Under the pieces are notes generated by a model. The model ran no database searches. It had not been told where the DNA came from and was given only the letters and a program-made list of their open reading frames with translations. Positions 11,001 through 20,103 of a DNA stretch of 64,000 nucleotides are shown here, piece by piece. This DNA comes from Pseudoips prasinana (Eukaryota; Arthropoda; Insecta; Lepidoptera; Nolidae). Within the stretch, counting starts at the first letter, position 1. The number at the start of each line of letters is the position of its first letter. Made by a program: the position numbers and the translations under genes. The stretch is from assembly GCA_951640165.1 (NCBI GenBank), contig OX621266.1:3100001-3164000 (forward strand), read 5' to 3'.

Positions 11001-11396
11001 AAGCCCCTACACTCGTTAAAATTCCTAATCTGTTGTGTAAATTCTTACAGGGCTTATTCTTTTTCACCGTCTAATTAAATCTTGGTAATCCACAATCGTA
11101 ACAAAAAATAACCAAAAATGCAATATAACCATAACACACTTGAATTATTTTGGCGTTGTGTTGCGTTGCACTGCGTTGGCTACGAGTCCACGACAAGTGC
11201 GAAGATCACGACATTGTAGTAATTTATAAACTTATAAACAAATGTAATAAAATATAACTTATAAACAAAACAAATAAAATTAAATTACCCATCATAAGCA
11301 TATTCGGAGTTCTCGGGGTGTGTGGGGCTGTCTTTGATCAAGCGCGGTTTTTTCTTAGTGTTCTGGCTGTTCTTAGTCGGAGTGTTCTTCAGTAAT
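4992..11396 (-). CDS. BTB-ZF-type C2H2 zinc-finger gene, partial (four exons)
   Basis: Four minus-strand exons join in frame: 11396-11289, 10524-10451, 8880-8640 and 5094-4992. Each has an AG acceptor and a GT donor, and the phases agree at every join (2, 1, 2). The encoded order is a basic, serine/threonine-rich stretch with KKKPRLIKD, an acidic linker EPLIDFDNDLFHSV, and two C2H2 fingers (CPSC-x12-H-x4-H and CDIC-x12-H-x3-H). The finger pair and linker resemble isoform-specific ends of insect BTB-zinc-finger transcription factors, which bind DNA in the nucleus. No BTB/POZ exon is seen, so the 5' end is probably beyond the window or hidden. I cannot name the gene. Coding GC is far above the surroundings, a further sign of constraint. 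Confidence 0.7.
5252..5974. mobile_element. Tc1/mariner-like MITE with TA duplication
   Basis: The termini are TACTATGTCCATTCGTTT (left) and the complement of TACTCTGTCCATTCGTTT (right), with further paired TTTTTGACAG blocks inside, and TA on both outer sides (5250-5251, 5975-5976). No transposase frame is present. It sits in the intron between zinc-finger exons 3 and 4. Confidence 0.7.
6042..6395 (+). repeat. 5' LTR of copy A
   Basis: 354 bp, TG...CA. It shares diagnostic bases (GTTTACGTCAAAACGTC; GACACGACTGTCAATG) with the 3' LTR of the same copy and not with copy B. The ATG of the gag remnant (6354) lies inside it. Confidence 0.85.
6354..7320 (+). pseudogene. Decayed gag of copy A
   Basis: The first 87 codons start in the LTR and end at 6617 with a segment resembling the capsid start of CsRn1-like Gypsy elements (TVDLCFGEN). 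Frameshifts follow. Near 7090-7140 a CCHC knuckle is legible (CFQC-x4-H-x4-C), and near 7195-7240 a second one in another frame (C-LRCGHLASKC), whose first cysteine appears lost. The product would be nucleocapsid-like. It is not translatable as one protein. Confidence 0.65.
7558..7800 (+). repeat. 73-bp tandem array, short form
   Basis: The motif CGTCC(G/A)AGTC recurs at 7558, 7631, 7704 and 7777, exactly 73 bases apart. Each unit continues with CGAGAGGGCTGACTTGTCAT-like sequence and ...GAGACGAATTGTGT. The same array is longer in copy B. It occupies the place of a 3' untranslated region before the 3' LTR. Confidence 0.85.
8089..8442 (+). repeat. 3' LTR of copy A
   Basis: Nearly identical to 6042-6395 (I saw one change, TTTCTATTCC against TTTCTGTTCC), so the insertion is fairly young. 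Confidence 0.85.
8640..8880 (-). CDS. Zinc-finger gene exon 3, two C2H2 fingers
   Basis: Acceptor TATAGCAG before GTTGGAAC and donor GTAAGT after ...ATCAAACAAGT. About 80 codons hold both fingers (first CPSCHRLF..H....H, second CDICQKRM..H...H), then a glutamine/alanine tail ending SQPDQIKQ. If the donor is not used, the frame stops at once (TAA at 8639-8637), so this exon could also end a shorter isoform. Confidence 0.8.
8969..9125 (+). repeat. Dispersed repeat, copy 1
   Basis: GGGATATGCCATAATC followed by GGTTTGGCGAT is shared with 17583-17740. A later part (GTTCTCTGGGAGATATTCCC ... GGTGGCGATATT) recurs in degenerate form at 9889-9960. It has no terminal repeats or ORF that I can see, and reads as an old interspersed element in the intron. 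Confidence 0.45.
9258..9752 (+). repeat. Dimeric minisatellite, about 11 units of 44-45 bp
   Basis: The core (AAAACTGCGCTAGTCA then AAATACAGTATTATTT) has its CTAG at 9277, 9321, 9365, 9410, 9455, 9499, 9544, 9588, 9633 (as CGAG), 9674 and 9716. Odd units carry an AATCGGGAAAACTGCG-type joint and even units GAATGATCATGAAAACTGCA, so the true repeat is an 89-bp dimer. The array lies in the intron between zinc-finger exons 2 and 3. Confidence 0.9.
9889..9960 (+). repeat. Dispersed repeat, partial copy
   Basis: GTTCTCTAGCATATATTCGC to GGGATGGTGATATT parallels the second half of 8969-9125 with many substitutions. Confidence 0.35.
10015..10337. mobile_element. hAT-like MITE, 8-bp duplication TGCACGAC
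   Basis: TGCACGAC is present at 10007-10014 and 10338-10345. The ends are GGGATTGCCAGG (left) and the complement of AGGGTTGCCAGG (right), with several GTCCGGCTTTTxxGGC blocks inside. The 8-bp duplication is the hAT signature. There is no ORF. It sits in the same intron as the minisatellite. Confidence 0.75.
10451..10524 (-). CDS. Zinc-finger gene exon 2
   Basis: Acceptor TTTCCAG, donor GTGAGT. Seventy-four bases encode EPLIDFDNDLFHSVLVLPES, the acidic linker; its first base completes the glycine codon begun in the preceding exon. It leaves in phase 1. Confidence 0.7.
11289..11396 (-). CDS. Zinc-finger gene exon 1 of those visible
   Basis: Acceptor ...CAATAG before ATTACTG and donor TATGATGG/GTAATT. 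It enters in phase 2 and leaves in phase 2. It encodes a lysine- and asparagine-rich segment with KKKPRLIKDSP, a possible nuclear localisation signal, ending in SEYAYDG. Confidence 0.65.
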
Positions 11397-11502
11397 CTAT
11401 TGGAAATGACCCATTTTAAACTATGCTTACGTTTTTATGTCTCCAGTAAAGTAGAGTGTTTTATTCTAAATTTGATATTTAGTACTTAAATATTACGTTA
11501 GT

Positions 11503-11720
11503 GAAGAAAGCTAGTGAATACGTGACGAGAGCGTTACGAAAAGTGTGATAGGGCGAGGCGAACGGAAGTTATAAGTTAGTAAAGATAGAACGAGAGAGAG
11601 ATACGTTTCGTATATTACTACAGGGACAAAAGAGAGAAGTGCGTGCACATATTTCATTTATCTCATTCTCTCATAGCCAGTTACGTTTTATATATCTAAG
11701 TTTTACTTCGTTTCGTATGT
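11503..11720 (+). repeat. Dispersed repeat of unknown class, copy 2
   Basis: Matches 4731-4920 in order and orientation, with an extra ~35 bp (ACGAGAGAGAGATACGTTTC) between the shared blocks. It lies just outside the first visible zinc-finger exon. Confidence 0.65.
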
Positions 11721-12838
11721 GTTTCATTTTACACATATTCTTTGCTAACATTACATTTGCAGTTAGCCTAGTTTTCACTGCTTCACCGGACAATAGAAGC
11801 GAGCGAGGAAATTCATCCATCTCGCAAAATAATACATACTAAACTTAGAGATCAGATTCACGCCAGACGAGTGTGTGAAGTGTTCCTGGGTGGTTACTGA
11901 CAGGTTGACGAGAGGGTCGGTATTAATATTTTTTCGTGCAGTTAACACGCGAATACGCGGAGCAGCTTATGTAGGATCGGAAGTGTCAATTTCCCGATAT
12001 ACTAAAATAAACATATAACAGAATTGAATAATTAATGATAACGTAGATCAAATTATCATTAATTAACTTGATGATTCTGAGTGATGGCTCAGAATGAAAG
12101 AGGCTGCGCTGAAAGTGAAGATAATTCAAGTGAGATATTATCAAATACTTAACAAAAATAAATAAACTGAAACGAATTCATATAATACTATGTAATAAAC
12201 TGTATATACTATGTTTCGGGCACACTTCATTGCTTTTCTATATATGCATAGTCGCCAGCACACCAAGCCACCCCAATCTGACTATTTCCCCAATTGAAAG
12301 TGAACCTTATGCTTATGTGATAAAGTTGAAAATCTTTAAAAGAAATGTGGCAGATTGGGGTAGCTGGATGTGCTGGCGTTTGTACATGCAATTATAAAAA
12401 AAATATTCATTCATTTGACGATGTTACACTTTGTCCCTCGGAGATAACGTAGTCTCAGGTAGGTACAGCTCTTTCTCCAATCGTGTGGGCTAACCTATCC
12501 CATCACATCATGAGCGTGAGGAATAGTAAGTGCAACTGTATTTGTACACACACTTGTCCCTCGCAGATGACTTTCCCCATTAAGAATAGCCGCCATGGCC
12601 GAAATGCGGAGGAGATGCGGAGAGCGTTAGTGACACTGGGAATTCTCCCTTATCTATGCTTTTCCTCCCCTTTTTATATTATCATGATAAAAAATTTAAA
12701 GTCATCTCAGTTCTCGTCAGGGCTTTCTTTCAAATCTTTTAAACAGCTATCTATGAATAGGTTAAGCAACCACGGTGACGCTACAAATCCCTGTCTAACA
12801 ACCTTCCTTCCTTACAAAGAGTAGATAAATATTAATAC
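11721..12838. other. No gene seen; one small foldback inside
   Basis: Apart from the foldback at 12253-12378, there is a moderately GC-rich patch near 12590-12640 (CCGCCATGGCCGAAATGCGG), which looks like an interspersed-repeat remnant rather than an exon because no frame with splice sites fits. The rest is AT-rich. Confidence 0.4.
12253..12378. repeat. Small foldback element
   Basis: CGCCAGCACACCAAGCCACC and CCAATCTG at the left pair imperfectly with the right end, whose complement reads CGCCAGCACATCCAGCTACC. About 126 bp in all. I could not find a target duplication. Confidence 0.6.
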
Positions 12839-13636
12839 TAGCGGTGGGCGATTATGAGATATACTAATGAAATCATTCGATTATTAAAATGTCTCGAGAT
12901 ATCTCGATTATAAAAATTAGTAGTTACTAATTTAGTAGATTTTGTGTCGAGAGTCGAGACGAGCGAAACTCGATGTTGGTCGGGTCAACTCGGGTTGCGT
13001 CGGCGTTGCCGCGTCGGTCGAGCGAGTCCACTGATGTGGCAGGCAGTAGTAACAACGTAGCTAGGGTATATCACTATGCACAACGCTGCTTGCACTCGCT
13101 CGAATATTGGCACTGCAGACTAGCTACTACGCTTACGCGCGTAATGAATAACGTTACAATCGTACCAAAACGGTACAGTAGTTTAGGCGTGAATGAGTAC
13201 CACTTAGACAGATAGACAGAATTTTTATTTATAATATTAGTATGGATAAGTAATCAACATTCAACAAAGTCATTTTTGTTTTCAGGAACGTTTAGAATAA
13301 AACAAAAAGACAAACTACTTGTCAAAACAAAATAGGTACAACAAAAACGGTTACTTTACTTCTATTTTAGATAAACTAATAGTAAAATATTAATATACCT
13401 ACACAATCACACAGTTTCAGCCCTTAGGAGTAATCATATTCTTAAACATTATATGTATAAAATATTCTCGAGTCTCTCTCTATTGATCTCTGTATATTGC
13501 AACAGGATTAGTAATACTAATTAGTAACATCATTCGATTATGAAAATTAGTTGTTTACTAATTTCATAATCGATTATCAATATTAGTAATACAAAATAAT
13601 TCGATTATAGAAATCATTCATAATCGCCCACCACTA
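12839..13636. mobile_element. Non-autonomous hAT element, 8-bp duplication ATTAATAC
   Basis: The ends are TAGCGGTGGGCGATTATGA and the complement of TAGTGGTGGGCGATTATGA, with ATTAATAC exactly before (12831-12838) and after (13637-13644). Inside are paired runs (TTACTAATTTCATAATCGAT-like) and a GC-rich core at 12945-13200 without a coding match. At 798 bp it is long for a MITE but lacks transposase. Confidence 0.85.
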
Positions 13637-13651
13637 ATTAATACCGTATTC

Positions 13652-16600
13652 AGTGTTGCCAGTACGATTTCCCAAAAAAGAACGGTTGGCTTTCTGAAAA
13701 GGTACGGTTTTTAACTTCAAGGTACGGTTGCGTCGGGATACTTCTGCAAAAACTAGATCAGTTTTTTTCCTTCGAGTTGGCTATCTGCGACCATATGTTA
13801 GAAAAATAAAAGCGATACGGCATCGAATATAAAGTCACCTCATTTCAGTATTAAAAGTTCTCGACAGGGCGCGCTGAAGTTGTCTTTCGGAATCATTTTG
13901 AATTGGAAAATAATTTTAATATCAGTAGAGTATTTAAACATTTTTACACAGAGAAATTGTAGATGTTTGAAAAAGGTATTGTTTGGCTAAAATGTTGAAA
14001 AATGCCATAGTTACAAGTTATTTGTCAAAAAAATTATGAAAATAATGTTTTAGGAACTAAGAAAATTCCATCTAAGTAATTTGTGTCCATATTTTAGTGT
14101 CAAATGTGATAGAAAGTTGAAGAAAGTATGACTCTCATTATTTTCTATTAATTTCTCGACAGAATGTAATCGTAAAATAATAATTTAACTTACCACAGTT
14201 TATAAAATATATAACTTGTTAATACATGCTTGAAGCTCCAATAGTTTGGAAATGTGTCATTCTGTCTGTAGATATGCTTTACTTCATTCCAAAATGCTTA
14301 ATACTTAGCCTGCACCCATGCTCAATGCAAATTAATAGTTTTCATTTCAATCTACAAAATTAGTAATATCTTTCTACAGATAAACATTCGCTTATCTCGA
14401 AATCATTAGTTTTCAAAATTGACAAAAAAGGTAATTTGATGTTGTATTTAGGTTTTATTAGCCAAATCCATCACTACTAAATCGCATTAATTTGAGTACT
14501 TTATCTTCTTATTTAACATAGAAGAGCTGGGTTCAAATTTTTTTTATACCACCTTGTTGTTGAATAGAGGAACTAGTAGCCATTAATGCAGCAATAGTTT
14601 CAGTATTGAGGCGATTCCGATGTTCAGTCTTTATCAGCTTTAGTTTGCTAAATACTCTTTCGACTGAGGCATTAGAAAAAGGCAGAATTAATAGGAATCC
14701 TATCAGAATATTTAAATTTTTGAATTTTTCTGTGCCAGCTATGTCCTTTAATTTAAATACTTTTTTCCAAAAATCAGCAGCATTCATTTGAATCGATATA
14801 CTGTCGTCAATACTTTCCAGATCTAATAAAGAGTACTCCCGCCATTCGTTAATTAATGCACTTTTATTCAGATATGTGGGGGCTAAAAAAGGAAATCTGT
14901 TTAAAATTGAAGTTATCATTTGTGGATCAAACGATTTTATAATTTTTGGTTGGACTATTTGGATTATGTCATATATTGGGTCTGTAAATATAAATCTTTG
15001 TTTTATTTTTTCTATAACTTCAACATAAAATGTCAGGCAATCTAGTTTGAATCTCCAGGTCATCTTTTCTAACATAATTTCCAACCTCGTTGAGGCTTGA
15101 GTTCACAAGAACACCAAGGTACAAATTTTCCAAAGGCAAGTACAACCTTGGGTTACTATGTTCGATCTCTAGAGGAGGCGTGTTTTTGACGTGATTTAAA
15201 TCAATGAATTTACTTGCAATTGTGCGGATGAGCCCTTCTACGGCAGGTTTCCGTTAATGAAGTAATGGCGATTCAGACTGGAAAGTAATATTGAAGTCAT
15301 TTAGCAGGTCTAGCACATACGCCATGAACTGGAGATAAAATTTTGTAAACTGGTTACGCAAACTGAAAATTTTACTTTCAGTTATTCTGGACGGATCTTC
15401 CACTATTTCAAGTCTGAAATAGGCTTCCAGTGCCGGATACTGTTCCAGCGTTCGGTCGACACATGCCTTTAAAGAAAGCCACCGAGTTGTTGCCGGCAAA
15501 AGAATCTGATGTATTTCTGTTTGGTAGAAGCGTTGCATTTCTGCAAGCTTCTGTTGTCGGTTGTGGCTGCGGCTGAAATGGGAGCCAATGTTCCGTAACA
15601 TATCTTCTACTGATTTTGGCAGTTTGAGACAAGCTTTAGAGGCAGCTAAATGAATCATATGGCAAGAGCAGCGGACACACACTATGTTAGTCTTTCTTTC
15701 AATTTGGCGAACACAGAATTATATTCGCCGACTATCACGTTCGTCGTGTCTGAAGAAAATCCCACTAAGTTTTCTAGTGGGATTTTTTTAGTTTCAACGC
15801 TCTGTATTAAGGCGTTATACAAGTCATCAGCCGTACCCGTAGCCATTTCCAGCAAATCGAAGAATTCTGTTTCTATTTTAAATTCTTTGTTACAATATAT
15901 AACTGTCATCGAACATTGTTCTTTTGTTCCAACATCAGTTGTTTCGTCCATTATTAGGGAAAAGAAATTACCGGGTTGTTTTAAATAATCATGCAAAGTA
16001 CTTCGAAGACTGGGCCCTAAAATTTGTGTTACAACTGCTGTTGCTTTCTTACGACCCATCTTTATCTTCTGAGCAATTTTCGAATCGGGGAAAATGTCCG
16101 CTATTAAGCTAACTAGAGTGTCTGATAAGAGGAATGGTAAATTATTTGTAGCCAGCATTGCAGAAATTTTAATTTCACCTCTTTTTGCTGAGAGATCTTC
16201 ATCTGATGGTTTTAATGATTCTTTAATATTTGATGTGGATTTAATGGCTTTCATTATTGACTTGTGTTTATCAGTTTCAGAGTGTCGTCAAGTGCGGCTT
16301 GTGGTTGAGTAACGTAGTTTGACAGTATTTGCATTTTGCACTGATTGTGCCTTTAACTGTGTCTGAAACTAGCCACTCTGAGAGTTCTTTAATTTCTAAT
16401 AATTTCTCGCTAAAAACATATAAATGTTTTTCAGTCTTATCCGATGCTTTTTTAGATTTGGTTGGAATATTTTTTTATGCTCCTCATTATTTGTTGCTAT
16501 CTGTATTTCTTCATTTTCGTTGAAAGTATTAAGTAAGATTTGGGGTTTCTTTTTGTTATAATCCTGAGGGCTACGTTTTCGCTTCCTTATAAATCTATCC

Positions 16601-16700
16601 ATTTCCCAACACCTGCGTTAAGACAAAAAACATGCCATCCATAACACACAGCTCCATGCAAAGGTACGGTAAGGTACGGACATATAGTTTAGTTTGAAAA
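13652..16700 (-). mobile_element. Decayed hAT transposon
   Basis: The left end CAGTGTTGCCAGTACGATTT has the CAGTG start usual for hAT termini, and a GGTACGGTT-type subterminal motif recurs near both edges (13686-13735 and 16660-16680). The matching right terminus was not found, so the right boundary is approximate. The transposase remnant lies between. It is directly downstream of another hAT insertion. Confidence 0.6.
14533..16602 (-). pseudogene. hAT transposase pseudogene (ZBED/SCAND3-like)
   Basis: Read in pieces on the minus strand. The N-terminus (16602-16396) is lysine-rich and is followed, in another frame, by a partial zinc-binding stretch CKYCQTTL. The core at 16254-15682 has the first catalytic Asp in MDETTDV and the second in SSDTTNV. 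The middle at 15682-15254 has CHMIHLAASKAC and TTRWLSLKACV. The C-terminal dimerisation region (15084-14533) has NASVERVFSKLKLIKTEHR, containing the catalytic Glu. At least four frameshifts separate these parts (one at 15682 is a single base). The order and motifs are those of hAT transposases, which cut and paste their own element. Inactive here. Confidence 0.85.
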
Positions 16701-17184
16701 CGAAGGTAAGTTTGCGTAATTCACAACACAGAAACAATATAAATATATAAGCTATATAAACAATGACGCGTGGCGCCATCTGTTCATGAAAGTTTCTAGT
16801 CCAACTAACAATTCAATTTCCAATTGTCTTCATTTCTATCTGATACACTGTGTTCTGTGCATTCCGCAAACTGCTACTTTGACCGTTTACGGAGTATATA
16901 CGTACACCATAATACAATATTAACAATGTTCTTATTAAAAATCTAGGTAAGTATAGGTAGAAAAGAAAATTATGATACAAAAAATAATTTCGTATTATTT
17001 AATATAATAAGTTCAAATATTAGAATCACATGCATGCATACAATTGGTAACTTGACACCCTTCGAAAAAATATTTAAAACTTACGTGCGTTTATAATAAA
17101 CTTATTAAAATTATGCTTTTACGAAGAAAAGCGTTATTAAGTTGCAAAAAAGTATTTATTAATTTAAAATTCGCGCAAAAATTT

Positions 17185-17275
17185 ACTGGCAGTGTTTTCA
17201 GTAGCTGCCACGTCCTGTACTGTACAGTAGGGTAAAAAATGACGATTCCACATAAATGTATTTTTTTACGGAATA
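17185..17275 (+). mobile_element. 3'-end fragment of the CR1/Jockey-like LINE family
   Basis: CTGGCAGTGTTTTCAGTAGC, CTGTACAGTAGGGTAAAAAA and ATTCCACATAAATGT are the complement of the 3' end of the LINE at 55362-60540 (55380-55475). The copy is plus-strand, about 90 bp, and lacks coding sequence. Confidence 0.65.
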
Positions 17276-17582
17276 ACTGAATTTAGAATTTGAATTTATT
17301 GAGACGGACGCGCGTTTCTAACTATAGCCGTGTATATCATTACCTATCTAATGATTGACAATCTTCATTTTAATCGTTCAAAGTATATACGCTCACTAAA
17401 TTGTCAAACAGCAAAGAGTTAAGCGACAACCGACAATTCTAATGCGAAAAATAAATTATTTAAAATTTCTTCGGAGTTTTTCTTAAATATTCTTACCACT
17501 TCACGAATCGTGGTTTCAACCATGTAAAATCCCATCCCATCCTATTTTAGTACTATCACTGGGACTGATTCATCATCATCAT

Positions 17583-17740
17583 CATGTCAGCCAAATTACA
17601 TCCACTGCTTTGCAGCCTTCCCAAAGAATGGGGGGGATATGCCATAATCACCACGCTTGATAGACGGGTTGGCGATCGCAGTAAGATGGTCACAGTTCAC
17701 GGAATGAGATGGAGTGATAATATTGTATGCCGTCACCACA
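17583..17740 (+). repeat. Dispersed repeat, copy 2
   Basis: GGGGATATGCCATAATCACC and GGGTTGGCGATCGCAGTAAG parallel 8969-9125. The sequence CCAAATTACATCCACTGCT just before it is also part of this family as I remember it from moth genomes. Confidence 0.45.
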
Positions 17741-18260
17741 CATTACTGATTAACATTATCGATATCGATATTAATGCAAAAATCGACATGAGATACATCA
17801 TTGACACATAAACATAAACGCACACATAAACATTTGTACACACACAAATGTCATCCTATTTCGGTTTCGTTTGACAGCTCTTGTTTGTTGCTCTATTCCG
17901 TAGGTATACTAACTTTATGTTTTTTTCATTTGTTTTTTCATTTTTCAGCATCAAACTCAAAGAGTATTTAACCTACAGATCAAAGTTATCTGTTTCGTTG
18001 TGACGTTAGTGGTGATTAGTATTTGATTAGTATTTTAAATAATTTATTTTGATATCAAACTTTCAATGTGATTAAATAAAGTTTAATGTTTGACCATCAG
18101 ATCGAAACAGATAGATTGTAAAATTTTAAGTTATTTGTCAGTATCTAATTAATAAGAATGAATAAAAGGCAATATAAAGTACACCTTGGCAGTGGTGATA
18201 AGAAAAGAAATAAGTACTTACACTTTTTCAAAGTAAATATCTGTGAGAACTAATTATCTT

Positions 18261-18742
18261 TAAGGCCGATCCACACTCGCACGAAAGCCACGCCGTGAAT
18301 AGCAGCGCGAAGCGTGGCGCGAATCGCGCTTAATATTGCCAACAATCTACACTCACAGGTTCGCGCCGGGCTTCACAGTATAGTTCGCGCTCTTGACAGT
18401 AGGTATGGACAGTGAAACCACTGCAGGTGCTTTAGTATTTTGTGCTCTAGCAATTTATAGTTACGCCTTAAAGAAAACACAAACAATTCAAAAGAAGCAC
18501 AGAAAACGGAGATGGTGGATTACCACCATTCACCGAAACTAAGCAACCCGCGAATGTGGAGTCTTGTCGTGTTCACGCGCGCTTCGCGCCTGCGAACCCT
18601 TTGTCGCGGGACAAAAAACCGACAATTTTCGGGGAACGAGCCGCGAAGCCGCGAAGAATATGCGAATAGGATCCACACTCATGCTTCGCGGATGCTTCGC
18701 GCCTCCGCGCGCGGGCCGCGCGTGAGTGCGGATGCGGCTTTA
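18261..18742. mobile_element. GC-rich TIR element
   Basis: The ends are TAAGGCCGATCCACACTCGC and the complement of TAAAGCCGCATCCGCACTCA. The inside repeats GATCCACACTCxTGCTTCGCG-type blocks (18300, 18668) and many short GCGAAGC/GCTTCGC palindromes. GC content far exceeds the flanks. No target duplication was found and the frames inside are not gene-like. Confidence 0.55.
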
Positions 18743-19341
18743 GTTCGATCTCGGTTCCAGACATGCTATGGCAACTTGGAACAAAACGAAAATTCACTTT
18801 TTTTCTTTAAAACAGCGCCATCTATCAAAACGTTAAGGGAAACAAATTGCGGTGCTGCTACAGTTAAATATATTATTTTATATTGGGAATTACTTAAAAC
18901 AATAATCAAGAAAAAAAAATGTTATTTCATACTATTCGTATACATAAATAATAAAATACAGAAATTATTAAATAATTAAGTTTTTATCATCTGATTAATT
19001 CTAAAAAAGTGATACTTTTGTATTTAAACGTGCAAAAGTTGGTTTTTGTATGGCCACACTTCAATTGCAAATGGCAAGCCTGTGACAGCGTAGTTCCAAA
19101 AAAATGCGCTTTAGCGCCACTTTCGGTAGCCATGTTTGTAGCCATTGTAAATATAATCTGTGATCGTTTTTATCTGGCAAAGTGACAGATTGATGGCGAT
19201 GTTTGGTTTGTTATTCGTGTCGAAACTCGTGTTCTGTTGGTTTATGTTCTCCTCGCTTTATTGCTTGAGTTGAGACTTAATTCCTAGTTCCTTGTACGAT
19301 ACGAATTAAACTGCAGTGCTCTGGTGCTTTGGTCTGCGGCC
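18743..19341. other. Upstream region of the P-element-like gene
   Basis: AT-rich, without a coding frame. It should contain the promoter and 5' terminus of the P-like element, but I found no terminal inverted repeat matching the 24815-24960 side. Confidence 0.4.
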
Positions 19342-19954
19342 ATGGCTCCTATCAAATGCTGTGTGGTTGGTTGTACCTCAACCATTAAAACTCATCGCCT
19401 TTATAATATACCAAAGGACGATAAACTTAGGGCTTTGTGGCTGTCGTTTTTGGTGCCAGTGAATTCTGAACTTCTTGGTCTATCAAAGGATCAGTTAATA
19501 AATAAACGGGTGTGCCAAAAACACTTCGACAAATATCAATTGGATGACAAGGGTAATCGTCTCAAAGATGGTTATCCATGTCTATTTTCTTCTAAAGAAA
19601 TCGTGCACGGGGTGCCTTTGTCAGGTAAGTGTATTAGCTCTCCATATTAAAATAAACCTCGTCATTTGTTCTACGAAAGTTAATAGTTTTCGAGTATTTA
19701 GTAAAATTATAAGTTAACTACTACTAATGGTAAATTACTGTTGAGAATACACTGATAAAAGTGATACGGTAGGTGATCAATCAGTCTCAGTCAGTTATAG
19801 AACAAACAATACCAGTAAATATAGAGATATATACTAATTATTTCTTTATTTATTTCTCATGTGTGCAGTAGTTACCCTAGTTTCAGAGTTGTTCAAGGCA
19901 CCCTGTAGGCTTCTCATTTACTAATAAATTACTATTATTGCTATAATACAATAC

Positions 19955-20103
19955 ATGCTCGCCTTAAACCGGCGAGCATGTATGAAGAATATAATGACAG
20001 TAATCGAGGCAAAAGACATGTGCAAAGATCGTGACAAATAGAAATCCGTTGTCTCTGCCTACCCCTCTGGGAAACAGGCGTGAGTCTATGTATGTATGTA
20101 TGT
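19955..20103 (+). repeat. RTE-like LINE 3' tail with TATG repeats
   Basis: CCGGCGAGCATGTATGAAGA through CCTCTGGGAAACAGGCGTGA to (TATG)n. It is the plain form of the tail seen rearranged at 2848-3020, and its first part overlaps the LINE end at 4625-4710. It lies in intron 1 of the P-like gene. Confidence 0.65.

Larger units (their letters stand above)
16703..18260. other. No gene seen; two repeat fragments inside
   Basis: AT-rich. It contains a LINE 3'-end fragment at 17185-17275 and a dispersed repeat at 17583-17740. No splice-bounded exon or long frame otherwise. Confidence 0.4.

Noticed and set aside
18512..18979. 155-codon frame
   Set aside because: Starts in the GC-rich TIR element and ends in AT-rich DNA; composition changes midway and nothing resembles a protein family.
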